Both the position numbers and the translations under genes were made by a program. Of a stretch of 64,000 bases of DNA, positions 47,342 through 59,008 are shown in pieces (within the stretch, counting starts at the first letter, position 1; each line of letters starts with the position of its first letter). The notes beneath the pieces are model-generated. The model saw only the letters and a program-made list of their open reading frames with translations, was not told the origin of the DNA and searched no databases. The DNA comes from Acidobacteriaceae bacterium (lineage in GTDB: Bacteria > Acidobacteriota > Terriglobia > Terriglobales > Acidobacteriaceae): assembly GCA_003170825.1 (NCBI GenBank), contig PMYL01000023.1:27998-91997 (forward strand), written 5' to 3'.

Positions 47342-47800
47342 ATGCCAGAAATCATTCAACAAGTCGGGACGCTTCTGCTTGGCGCCGTGCCCACGATTCT
47401 GCTGTTCATCGTGCTGGTTTTGGCCTACCAGTTCCTGGTGCAGGGGCCGTTGACCGCCACGCTGAAGCAGCGCCGCGCCCGGACCGAGGGGGCCATCGAA
47501 GACGCGCACAAGGCCATCGCCCAGGCCGAGGCCAGGGCGGCCGAGTATGCCGACAAGTTGCGCCAGGCGCGAGGCGAGGTCTACAAGGTTCGCGAACAGA
47601 GGGTCAAGCAGTGGAACGCCGAGCGGGACGCCGCTCTGGACGCCGCGCGCAAGGCGGCCGGGCTCAAGGTGAACCAGGCCAAAACCGAGTTGGAGGCGGA
47701 GGCCGCCCAGGCCAGGCTGACCATTCAGGCCTCCGCCGGGGAGTTGGCTCGTCAGGTGGTTCGCGCGGTACTGCCGCTCGCCGCCGGGGGTTCCCGTTGA
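47342..47800 (+). CDS. atpF': ATP synthase Fo subunit b'
   Basis: A 152-aa peripheral-stalk subunit: one N-terminal membrane helix (TILLFIVLVLAYQFLV) and a long charged helix rich in Ala/Glu/Lys (about 35-135). It is the first of two b-type genes, as in phototrophs and Acidobacteria that use a b/b' heterodimer. The stop is shared with the TTGA start of the next gene, so they are translationally coupled. Confidence 0.85.
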   Translation: MPEIIQQVGTLLLGAVPTILLFIVLVLAYQFLVQGPLTATLKQRRARTEGAIEDAHKAIAQAEARAAEYADKLRQARGEVYKVREQRVKQWNAERDAALDAARKAAGLKVNQAKTELEAEAAQARLTIQASAGELARQVVRAVLPLAAGGSR

Positions 47801-48567
47801 GAGATTCGAGTCCGGCATCTTCGACTTTGCAAGCGCGCGTTTCCAACCGGGTATTGTGGTTTGCGTTCCTCGTGGCGCTGGCTGCTGGGGTGGCGGCTGC
47901 TCCGTTCCGCATCGCGGCACAGGAATCCGCTTCCGCGGCCAAGTCCGAGACTGTTTCTTCGGCTCAAGACACGGCCAAGCCCGATGCCGGGCAATCCCAG
48001 GAAGAGCAGAACAACGCCTTCCGGCTCGAAGGCCCGCTGGTGAAGGCTTCGGCCAGGGTGCTCCATCTGACGGTCGAGACCACGGCCAGCATCTTCGAGT
48101 TCATCAACTTCGCCATCATCGCGCTGGCCATCGGCATTCCTCTGTTCCGCTTCCTGCCCAAATTCCTGCGCCAGCGTGGCGAGAAAGTGCGCACCGACAT
48201 CGAATCGGCCCGCAAGGTGACCGAGGACGCCAACTCCCGGCTGAGCGCGGTCGAGGCCAAACTTTCCAGCATCGGCGAGGAGATTCAAAAGTTTCGCGCC
48301 GAGGTGGAGAAAGAGATCGGGCAAGACGAGGCGCGCATTAAATCCGCTCTCGAAGAGGAGAGCGCCCGCGTTGTGGCCGCGGCCGAGCAGGAGATTGGCG
48401 CGGCTGCCGCTCAGGCCCGGCGCGCGCTGCGCCACTTCGCCGCCGATCTGGCCATCGGCCAGGCCGCCAAGCAACTGGTTCTGACGCCGGAGACCGACCG
48501 CGCCCTGATCGCCGAGTTTGTGGGCGAGGTGACTAAAAACGGCGCGGCTAAGGGAGGGCAGAACTAA
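47797..48567 (+). CDS. atpF: ATP synthase Fo subunit b, with N-terminal signal-like extension
   Basis: A 256-aa b subunit, longer than the usual ~160. The TTG at 47797 overlaps the atpF' stop (TTGA) and follows GGGGG. It opens with a signal-peptide-like stretch (VLWFAFLVALAAGVAAAPFR) and an acidic/Ser-rich segment (about 45-85). The true membrane helix (IFEFINFAIIALAIGIPLFR) and the stalk helix (about 115-235) come next. The next gene starts directly after the stop. Confidence 0.85.
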   Translation: MRDSSPASSTLQARVSNRVLWFAFLVALAAGVAAAPFRIAAQESASAAKSETVSSAQDTAKPDAGQSQEEQNNAFRLEGPLVKASARVLHLTVETTASIFEFINFAIIALAIGIPLFRFLPKFLRQRGEKVRTDIESARKVTEDANSRLSAVEAKLSSIGEEIQKFRAEVEKEIGQDEARIKSALEEESARVVAAAEQEIGAAAAQARRALRHFAADLAIGQAAKQLVLTPETDRALIAEFVGEVTKNGAAKGGQN

Positions 48568-49107
48568 ATGGCCGCCTTCGTTGCACGGTACGCCCGCGCC
48601 TTTGCCGACGTGGTGACCCAGGAGAAGCTGGATACAGCCGCGCTGGACCGGCAAATGGACGATTTTCTCGCCAGCTGGGACGGGAGCGTCGAGTTGCGCG
48701 AACTGTTTGTCAACCCGGCCGTTGCTGCCTTGCAGAAGGTGGCGATCCTGGACAAGTTGAACGTGAAGCTCGAGCTCCAGAAGGAGTTGCGCAACCTGCT
48801 GGCGGTGCTCATCCATAACGACCGCATCGGCGAGGTTCGCGAGGTGGCCGCGGCCTATCGAACGGAGTTGCAGGAGCGGCAGGGCATTCGCGCGGTGGAG
48901 ATTGTGACCGCCCGCGAACTCAGCGAACAGGACCGCACGGGGCTAGTGGCTGGAGTCGGCAAACTTGCCGGCGCGCAGATTCAGGCCAGCTTCAAGCTGG
49001 ACGCGGCCATCCTCGGCGGAACGGTGGTGCGCATCGGCTCCACGGTGTACGACGGCTCGGTGCGCGGACGGCTAGACAGGTTGAAGGAAGCGTTGATTAG
49101 CTCCTAG
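48568..49107 (+). CDS. atpH: ATP synthase F1 subunit delta
   Basis: A 179-aa delta (OSCP) subunit that links the peripheral stalk to the top of F1. The family pattern is seen in VARYARAFADVVTQEKLDTA at the start and in GGTVVRIGSTVYDGSVRGRL near the end. The start ATG abuts the atpF stop. The stop lies within a TAGCTTCTAGC repeat tract. Confidence 0.93.
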   Translation: MAAFVARYARAFADVVTQEKLDTAALDRQMDDFLASWDGSVELRELFVNPAVAALQKVAILDKLNVKLELQKELRNLLAVLIHNDRIGEVREVAAAYRTELQERQGIRAVEIVTARELSEQDRTGLVAGVGKLAGAQIQASFKLDAAILGGTVVRIGSTVYDGSVRGRLDRLKEALISS

Positions 49108-49110
49108 CTA

Positions 49111-49202
49111 CTAGCTTCTAGCCGCTAGCTCATTCTTGCTCGGTTTGGCGATTCGGGTTTTTATGTGAGCGCAAGGCGCGGTGAAGACAGGCTAGAAGCT
49201 AG
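49111..49202. repeat. 12-bp inverted-repeat arms CTAGCTTCTAGC in the atpH-atpA gap
   Basis: CTAGCTTCTAGC (49111-49122) is mirrored by GCTAGAAGCTAG (49191-49202) with 68 nt between. The same two arms form a tight hairpin in the atpD-atpC gap. Extra CTAGC and GGCTAG units surround each arm. Confidence 0.8.
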
Positions 49203-49244
49203 AGGCTAGTACTCAGGAATCAGGAATTAAGAACAGGAACGGAA

Positions 49245-50897
<1,653 letters not shown>

Positions 50898-50905
50898 GGA
50901 AGACC

Positions 50906-53436
<2,531 letters not shown>

Positions 53437-53445
53437 AAGCAGCCC

Positions 53446-53474
53446 CTAGCTTCTAGCTAGAGGCTAGAAGCTAG
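53446..53474. repeat. Perfect CTAGCTTCTAGC hairpin between atpD and atpC
   Basis: CTAGCTTCTAGC (53446-53457) and GCTAGAAGCTAG (53463-53474) enclose a 5-nt loop. The arms equal those flanking the atpH-atpA gap. It fills most of the 59-bp space between the genes and could act as an mRNA stabiliser or partial terminator. Confidence 0.8.
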
Positions 53475-53495
53475 TAGCTGGACTCAAAGGATTTT

Positions 53496-53927
53496 ATGGC
53501 AGACGAAACCAATCAACTGCGCGTCCGGCTGGTTACCCCCGAGCGCACTCTCTTCGATCACGCTGCCTCGGCGGTCGAGCTGCCCGCGAAGAACGGGTAC
53601 ATGGAGGCGCTTTACGGGCACGCGCCGCTGGTGGCCGAGTTGGGCGCGGGCGACGTGACCCTGCACGGCGGTCCCGATGGCCCGGAGAGCGTAAGCCGCT
53701 ACAACGTCAGTTGGGGTTTTGTCGAAGTGCTGCCCGACCGGGTCACCATCCTGGCCACCGACGCGCTGAAGCCCGAGGAGATCGACGTGCCCCGCGCACA
53801 GCAGCAACTGGAACGCGGCCACAAGCAGTGGAACGAGGCCGGCGACAGCGAAGACGCCTACACCGAGGCCCTCCGCGTCATCGCCGAAGCCGAAGCCAAG
53901 CTGGCCACCGCGGCGGAAAAGCACTGA
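53496..53927 (+). CDS. atpC: ATP synthase F1 subunit epsilon
   Basis: A 143-aa epsilon subunit: N-terminal beta-sandwich (VRLVTPERTLFDHAASAVEL, GYMEALYGHAPLVAELGAGD) and C-terminal helical part (EIDVPRAQQQLERGHKQWNE, EALRVIAEAEAKL). It is the last gene of the F1 operon. RBS AAAGGA precedes the ATG. The a, c and I genes of Fo are not in this window. Confidence 0.92.
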   Translation: MADETNQLRVRLVTPERTLFDHAASAVELPAKNGYMEALYGHAPLVAELGAGDVTLHGGPDGPESVSRYNVSWGFVEVLPDRVTILATDALKPEEIDVPRAQQQLERGHKQWNEAGDSEDAYTEALRVIAEAEAKLATAAEKH

Positions 53928-53991
53928 AGGTTTCGCTGGCTGAGGATGGTCGGATGCGGGCAAACCGGGGTACAATTCGGTGGGTGTTGCG

Positions 53992-54195
53992 ATGAAGGAC
54001 TGCCTAATCAGCATTGACTTAGCCAATGCCATCAGATCGCTGGTAGACGCGACGAACCTAAAGGTTCCTGAAGGCGATCTTGGGTTTACCTGTAAAGAAT
54101 ATGGCAAGCCTGTGAAACCTCACAAGCATGGGATGCAAGGGCCACATTTCGAGCATCTGGAAAGAAATCCGGACTGCTCTTTAAGCGATACCTAA
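53992..54195 (+). CDS. Small CoiA-like putative zinc-binding protein
   Basis: A 67-aa protein from the ATG at 53992. The C-terminal half (FTCKEYGKPVKPHKHGMQGP, HFEHLERNPDC) resembles the Cys/His-rich segment found in CoiA-like and related zinc-binding proteins, where C-x2-C-GKP-x-PH-K is usual; here the second Cys is replaced (CKEYGKP). The frame is short and AT-richer than its neighbours. Function is unknown; zinc binding is inference. Confidence 0.5.
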   Translation: MKDCLISIDLANAIRSLVDATNLKVPEGDLGFTCKEYGKPVKPHKHGMQGPHFEHLERNPDCSLSDT

Positions 54196-54248
54196 AAGAC
54201 TGTAGATATGGGCATTCCACCTTTTTTGGGAAGGAACCCTCCCGGCCA

Positions 54249-54629
54249 TTACCAGACCGTTCGTGGATAGTGCTTGCGCATGAGTTCGTCGGCGGAGATA
54301 AGCCAGGCGAAGCCGTTGGCTTTGGCGTTGGCGACGATGAGACGGTCGAAGGGGTCGCGGGTCCATTTCTCTTCGAGAGCAGCGCTGGCGATGGTCGAAA
54401 AGGGGAGATCGCAAAGACGCAGGTTGGTTTCGTGCTCGACCTTCTTGAGTAGATCCCGTGCGGGAAACTTCGTTCGTCCTAGCTCGTGGAGGTATTCGAG
54501 TTCGAGGAATGCCATGGCGGATAACAATAACTCCGCCCTGTCCAGGAGTCCTCTTGCTTTGGAACTCAGGCGATTCACCTTGCCTGCGGCCAACCAAAGG
54601 ACAACGTGTGTGTCCAGGTAGGCAATCAA
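54249..54629 (-). CDS. vapC: VapC-type PIN-domain toxin
   Basis: A 126-aa PIN ribonuclease. The TTG at 54629 overlaps the antitoxin stop (TTTGATTG) and starts the domain properly (IAYLDTHVVLWLAAG). Acidic residues Asp6, Glu in AFLELEYLHELG, and Asp in TRDPFDRLIVANA form the metal site. The ending SADELMRKHYPRTVW is typical of this PIN subgroup (COG3744). The track ORF adds 16 residues that belong to the antitoxin region. Confidence 0.87.
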   Translation of the reverse strand: MIAYLDTHVVLWLAAGKVNRLSSKARGLLDRAELLLSAMAFLELEYLHELGRTKFPARDLLKKVEHETNLRLCDLPFSTIASAALEEKWTRDPFDRLIVANAKANGFAWLISADELMRKHYPRTVW

Positions 54630-54886
54630 AGGCCGGCCCAGTCCTTCTCCCACTCCTTTTCCATCTCGGCCAGCCACTCAGCCTTGAAGGCAGGATCGTT
54701 CATATCGAAATTCGGGTCGACCATAACCTCCATGGGCGTGATCCGGCTGAGGCGGCTTACGGGCTGGCCTTCAGGGACGATTTTGAGGCGGCGTCCCTTG
54801 TGCGTGAACCAGACCTCGCTGCCGTCGAGAGCCTGATTGGCAAGCGAGAAAATGTCGCGGCGAAATTGGGTGATGGGGACTTCCAT
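54626..54886 (-). CDS. vapB: VapB/Phd-type antitoxin
   Basis: An 86-aa antitoxin from the ATG at 54886. The N-terminal Phd/YefM-like DNA-binding part (VPITQFRRDIFSLANQALDG, SEVWFTHKGRRLKIVPEG) is followed by an acidic/Trp-rich toxin-binding tail (FKAEWLAEMEKEWEKDWAG). It overlaps the toxin gene by 4 bp. The upstream AGTATACCATAAGTGTACGTTGAAAGGCGTAC stretch holds GTAC-rich half-sites suited to self-control. Confidence 0.82.
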   Translation of the reverse strand: MEVPITQFRRDIFSLANQALDGSEVWFTHKGRRLKIVPEGQPVSRLSRITPMEVMVDPNFDMNDPAFKAEWLAEMEKEWEKDWAGL

Positions 54887-55000
54887 GAACGAAGTATACC
54901 ATAAGTGTACGTTGAAAGGCGTACATCCTGTACGCCTCGCGATCTCTTCCCTTCTCTGTGCAACCTGCCCCGCGAACGCATACAATTCACCAAGAAGAAA

Positions 55001-55309
55001 ATGGCTAAAGCGAAGGAACAGATTTTCGAAGTGTCCTGTCCGGATTGCGCGGCGATGCTCAGGATCGACCGAGCCACCGGCCTAGTGGTGAGCCATACCC
55101 CGGCGCCGCGCAAGCGGATGTTTGAGGACCTGGAAACGGCGGCTCAGGCGATGCGCGCGCAGGACGAGCGCAAGGAGTCGATCTTCCGCCAGAGTGTGGA
55201 CGCGGAGAAGAACAAGGAAGACCTTTTCGAGAAGAAGTTTGCCGAGGCCCTGCGCAAGGCCAAGGACGCTCCCGAGGGCAAGCCTTTGCGCGAGTTCGAC
55301 CTGGACTGA
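55001..55309 (+). CDS. Small zinc-ribbon/coiled-coil protein, hypothetical
   Basis: A 102-aa cytosolic protein starting at ATG 55001. A CX2C pair (VSCPDCAAML) opens a half zinc ribbon, and the rest is charged and helical (KESIFRQSVDAEKNKEDLFE, KKFAEALRKAKDAPEG). The track ORF begins upstream (54905) in the vapB promoter and is not favoured. No function can be given. Confidence 0.6.
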   Translation: MAKAKEQIFEVSCPDCAAMLRIDRATGLVVSHTPAPRKRMFEDLETAAQAMRAQDERKESIFRQSVDAEKNKEDLFEKKFAEALRKAKDAPEGKPLREFDLD

Positions 55310-55444
55310 ATGCCGCGCCCTCGAATGCGCCACGGGCTTTTCGGCCGTTCCCGCGGATATTCCCCACGGCCCGTAAATTAGAGCGATACTTGATACACCG
55401 TTCCCTCGACCCGGTCGCTACGGTCCGGGACGGAAGGAGAGAAC

Positions 55445-55780
55445 ATGGGAGTCGTACCGCTTTCCCAACCAACGATCAATTCTGGCACCGCGCTGTGCGC
55501 CTCTGAATCCGAGACCAGAAATTTTGTCCGGATTGCCGCGGCTGGGACCCTTCTTGCAGGCGGCGTGTTGCTGCTCGCGGGCCAGCGCCGCGCCGGATTG
55601 GTCGCGGCGGCTTCGGGCACGGCGCTGGCGCTGCTTGACCAGCAGGAGACGCTGCACTCGTGGTGGAGTCTGCTCCCCGGATTTATCGACGACGTCCAAC
55701 GGGTGCTCGGCCAGGTGCAGGGCACGGTGGAGGATATTGCCACCAAGCGCGAGACGCTGCGACAGATTCTGACGAATTAG
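55445..55780 (+). CDS. Small membrane-associated protein, hypothetical
   Basis: A 111-aa protein behind a strong RBS (AAGGAGAGAAC, 4-8 nt before ATG). A hydrophobic stretch of about 40 residues (IAAAGTLLAGGVLLLAGQRR, GLVAAASGTALALL) suggests two membrane helices. The C-terminal part (LPGFIDDVQRVLGQVQGTVE) is amphipathic. I do not recognise a family. It is convergent with the sufT-like gene. Confidence 0.6.
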   Translation: MGVVPLSQPTINSGTALCASESETRNFVRIAAAGTLLAGGVLLLAGQRRAGLVAAASGTALALLDQQETLHSWWSLLPGFIDDVQRVLGQVQGTVEDIATKRETLRQILTN

Positions 55781-55824
55781 GCGCAGACGGACCAGGCCCC
55801 CACTACCAGGTCCAAGCCCGGCCC

Positions 55825-56151
55825 TTAAATCCCTAGCTGACGGCGGCCTGCCGCGCTGATGCGGTGGGGCGTCCATTTGGGTTCCCAAACCAGGTCGACC
55901 TCGACTTTGGCGATGTCGGGGATGCCGGCCAGGCGGTTGTTTACCTGCTCGAAGATGAGCCCGCTGGCGGGGCACTGCGGGGTGGTCAGGGTCATGGTCA
56001 CCTTGACCCACTGGCGCGGCCATGCGGGCGTGGAGTCCGGGTCGGGGCCGGTCGCCACGCCGTAGATCAGCCCCAAATCCACAAGATTCAGTTTCACTTC
56101 AGGGTCGAAGCAATCGCGCAGCGCGGTCAGAATGTCCGCTTCGGAGAGCAT
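55825..56151 (-). CDS. sufT: SufT/MIP18-like iron-sulfur assembly factor (DUF59)
   Basis: A 108-aa DUF59 protein. The family features are CFDPEVKLNLVDLGLIYGV near the start and LTTPQCPASGLIFEQVNNRL, which carries the conserved Cys, in the middle, followed by VEVDLVWEPKWTPHRIS. Such proteins help mature iron-sulfur proteins. It starts 3 bp after ispA stops and belongs to the same operon. Confidence 0.85.
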   Translation of the reverse strand: MLSEADILTALRDCFDPEVKLNLVDLGLIYGVATGPDPDSTPAWPRQWVKVTMTLTTPQCPASGLIFEQVNNRLAGIPDIAKVEVDLVWEPKWTPHRISAAGRRQLGI

Positions 56152-56154
56152 TTT

Positions 56155-57054
56155 CTAGTTCTTCCGCTCGACCAGGTAGCGGGCGACGGCTTTCAATCCA
56201 TCAGCCCGGCTGCCATAGGGCTCCAAAGCGGCAAAGGCCTCCTCAATCAGCCGTGCGGCGTCGCGCTGGCTCTGCTCGATGCCGTAAACGGCCGGCCAGG
56301 TGGCTTTTTCGGTGGCCTGGTCCTTGCCCGCGGTCTTGCCCAGGTGGGCCGAATCCTCGGTCAGGTCCAAAACATCGTCCATAATTTGGAAAGCCAGGCC
56401 GGCTTTGCGGCCGAAGAGGTCCAGGCTGGCTGCGTCGTCCGCAGTGGCCCCGGCATAGACGCCGCCTGCCACCACGCTCACCCGGATCAGCGCGCCCGTC
56501 TTGGCGCGGTGAATGGAGTTGACGAGTTCCGGCGTGGGCTTCAGGTGTTCGCTTTCGAGGTCCAGCACCTGGCCGCCGATCATGCCCTCGACGGTGCCGA
56601 CGGCGTTGGCGATGAGGGCGATAATCTGCACGGTGGCCGCGGGCGACGAGTCGAGCCCGGCCAGCACCTCGAAGGCGCGAGTCTGAAGAGCGTCGCCGGC
56701 CAGGATGGCGATGGCCTCGCCGAAGGCCACATGGCAGGTGGGCTTGCCGCGGCGCAGGTCGTCGTTGTCGAGAGCGGGCAGGTCGTCGTGGATGAGCGAG
56801 TAGGTGTGGAGCATTTCGAGGGCAGCGCCCAGCCGCTCGATGCCTGCGGGAAGCGCGCCGGCGATGGTGACGGCGGCCTGGTAGGCCAGCACCGGCCGCA
56901 GGCGCTTGCCCCCGGCAAAGGTGGAGTGGCGCATGGCGCCATGAATCGAGGCAGGCACCGTCTCCAGGCTGGGGAGCAACTCCTCCAGCGCCCGCTCGGT
57001 CAGCGCCGCGCCCTCTTGAATCAGCGATTTCACATCGACAGCCATTGCTCTCAT
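56155..57054 (-). CDS. ispA: Polyprenyl (farnesyl/geranyl) diphosphate synthase
   Basis: A 299-aa prenyltransferase that builds C15 (perhaps C10-C20) diphosphate from IPP and DMAPP for quinone and cell-wall lipid synthesis. First Asp-rich motif DDLPALDND (in LIHDDLPALDNDDLRRG), GGKRLRPVL, and second Asp-rich motif FQIMDDVLDL are present. The ATG at 57054 overlaps the upstream stop (ATGA); a second ATG three codons on is also possible. Two residues between the Asp pairs of motif one (DDxxxxD) mark the bacterial short-chain type. Confidence 0.92.
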   Translation of the reverse strand: MRAMAVDVKSLIQEGAALTERALEELLPSLETVPASIHGAMRHSTFAGGKRLRPVLAYQAAVTIAGALPAGIERLGAALEMLHTYSLIHDDLPALDNDDLRRGKPTCHVAFGEAIAILAGDALQTRAFEVLAGLDSSPAATVQIIALIANAVGTVEGMIGGQVLDLESEHLKPTPELVNSIHRAKTGALIRVSVVAGGVYAGATADDAASLDLFGRKAGLAFQIMDDVLDLTEDSAHLGKTAGKDQATEKATWPAVYGIEQSQRDAARLIEEAFAALEPYGSRADGLKAVARYLVERKN

Positions 57055-58844
57055 GATAAACGAGGTTGACTGAGCTTTCGCTCCAGTAAACACAGGGCTG
57101 TGAGCAACAGGAGGGTCAGGGCGCTCAGCCAGCGTCCGGCAAGCACGTCGGTGGTGGTAGTCCAGTCCACAGTCAGGTCCACGGGCCCCTGCGGCACAGG
57201 CACGGCCATCAGGCCATCGTCGCGTTTGGGCAGGTCGTCGAGGGGCCGACCATTCACCGCGACCCGCCAGGCTGAGTAGCTGCGCAGCCGGAGAATGAGG
57301 TAGCCGGCGTGGCCGGTGTCGGCCCTGATCTCAAAATGCTCGGCATGATTCTTCACCCGAACCGGCGATGCGGCAAAAGCTTCCTCGCAACTGTGCTGCC
57401 CTGCCTGCCAGACCGGGACGGCATCGGCCTCGCCGGTGCTTTTGCCCAATATGGTGGAGGGGTCGGTGACCAGACAGGCGTCGCGCAGGCCGAAGGCGAC
57501 CAGGGAGTTGTCTGCGCCGGGAGGCGCGTACTCGTCGGTCCCGCCGACACCCACGCCGGAGCGGTACCTCGCCAGCATGGCGGCCACGGCGTCTTCTTCG
57601 TCGCAGGGCTGGAAGAAGACCAATCCCGCAGTGGCCGTAACCGCCAGAAAGACCGTGGCGCCAGCGGCCACAACGGCCACGCGCCGCCAGCGCCGGGCAG
57701 AGTCGTGGGGCCACACCGCAGAGGCGAAGAAGATGGCCATCGGCGCCTCCAGCACCACCAGCCATCGCCAGGGAAACTGCAAAAAACGGAGCTTGGGCAG
57801 CAGATTCCATACCGGCAGCGAGATGGGGAGTTGGAGAAACAGAATCGCGAACGGGATGAGCGCCAAGGGAATCCACCAGCGGCGTTGTTCCGGCAGGCTG
57901 CCTCGCTGCCAGCTAACCAGCAGGCCGCCCAGGGCCACGGCGATCATGGCGACGGCGAGAAAGGAGGCCTTGCGGAGCACCATGTCGTGAAAATCCAGCA
58001 ATGGGTCGGCATGGCGCGCGAAAAGCCAACTGTTTTCAATCATCTCGCCGGGATCGGAGGCTGCCTGCTTGAGATCGGCCCAGGGCTGTTCCCAGGCAGC
58101 GGGAACGAGGAAGACCGAGGCCAGTCCCATTCCCAGAGCGGCGGCGACGGCGGCGCGCACCAGGGGTGCCCAGGATTTCGACAGCAGGACGGCGGCCAGC
58201 GCGACGGCGGCCAGCAGATAGCTGGCCATCACACCGAGCGGGGCGTTCGAGAGCCAGGCGCCGGCCACCACCAAGGCCAGCGGCACGGTGGAACCGTCGA
58301 GTGCGCGCCTCCACACAGCGGAGCCTGGATTGCGGTCCCGGAGGAGGAGCAGTAGCGCCAGCGGAATCCAGAAGCCGCCCGTGAGCTCCCCAAAGGCGCT
58401 TCGTTCGTAGGCGGTAAACAAGGCATAGCCGGAAAAGATCGCCGTACAGCCGGCCAGCGTTGCGGGGCCGTCGGAGAGTGCCTGGCGGGCGAGCGAGCGG
58501 GTGGCCAGCCCCGTGGCTGCCAGCAGCAGGAAGGTCAGGGCAACCGGCACGAGCTGCCAAGGCAGAACCAGCCCCAGTCCGGCGCCCAGCATCCAGGTCA
58601 GCGGCGGATAAAAAATGAAGCGCGCTTCGCCGGCGCCGAAGTTCGGGCTGGGCGTCCAGTGCGGGTACTGGATACCCTGCCGCCAACTGTTCTGAGCGTC
58701 GAGCCAGGAAAGCAGATGGAAGTCGAAGTCGTGGCCGCAGGAGTTGCCGCGCAGCAGTTGCGGCGCGATGGCCACGGCCGCGGCCAGCAGGATGACGGCT
58801 GGGCCGATATAGCGCCTCCAGCGGCCTTGGGAAAATGGCTTCAT
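57051..58844 (-). CDS. Polytopic membrane protein, PTPS-related/GT-C glycosyltransferase-like
   Basis: A 597-aa membrane protein with about 11-12 helices. The start at ATG 58844 (KPFSQGRWRRYIGPAVILLA) drops the 143 non-coding-looking residues of the track ORF. The first loop reads NSCGHDFDFHLLSWLDAQNS, then SPNFGAGEARFIFYPPLTWM, the signature of the 6-pyruvoyl-tetrahydropterin-synthase-related membrane family (misnamed; GT-C-like topology). The C-terminal ~150 residues form an extracytoplasmic domain before a last helix. It is translationally coupled to ispA, suggesting a polyprenyl-phosphate-sugar donor; that is inference. Confidence 0.78.
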   Translation of the reverse strand: MKPFSQGRWRRYIGPAVILLAAAVAIAPQLLRGNSCGHDFDFHLLSWLDAQNSWRQGIQYPHWTPSPNFGAGEARFIFYPPLTWMLGAGLGLVLPWQLVPVALTFLLLAATGLATRSLARQALSDGPATLAGCTAIFSGYALFTAYERSAFGELTGGFWIPLALLLLLRDRNPGSAVWRRALDGSTVPLALVVAGAWLSNAPLGVMASYLLAAVALAAVLLSKSWAPLVRAAVAAALGMGLASVFLVPAAWEQPWADLKQAASDPGEMIENSWLFARHADPLLDFHDMVLRKASFLAVAMIAVALGGLLVSWQRGSLPEQRRWWIPLALIPFAILFLQLPISLPVWNLLPKLRFLQFPWRWLVVLEAPMAIFFASAVWPHDSARRWRRVAVVAAGATVFLAVTATAGLVFFQPCDEEDAVAAMLARYRSGVGVGGTDEYAPPGADNSLVAFGLRDACLVTDPSTILGKSTGEADAVPVWQAGQHSCEEAFAASPVRVKNHAEHFEIRADTGHAGYLILRLRSYSAWRVAVNGRPLDDLPKRDDGLMAVPVPQGPVDLTVDWTTTTDVLAGRWLSALTLLLLTALCLLERKLSQPRLS

Positions 58845-59008
58845 GGCATCAGCCGAAGTATGTGCCGTGTCTGTGCGGCTATTGCTGCCGGGCTGAACGG
58901 AAGCGCAAAGGTCGCTCCGCCGTACCAGTCGTTCCATTGGTCGCGGAAGTAAGGTGTTGGACATCGGGCATCCACAGGATAACTCTGGGACAGCGCTGGC
59001 GCATTCCG

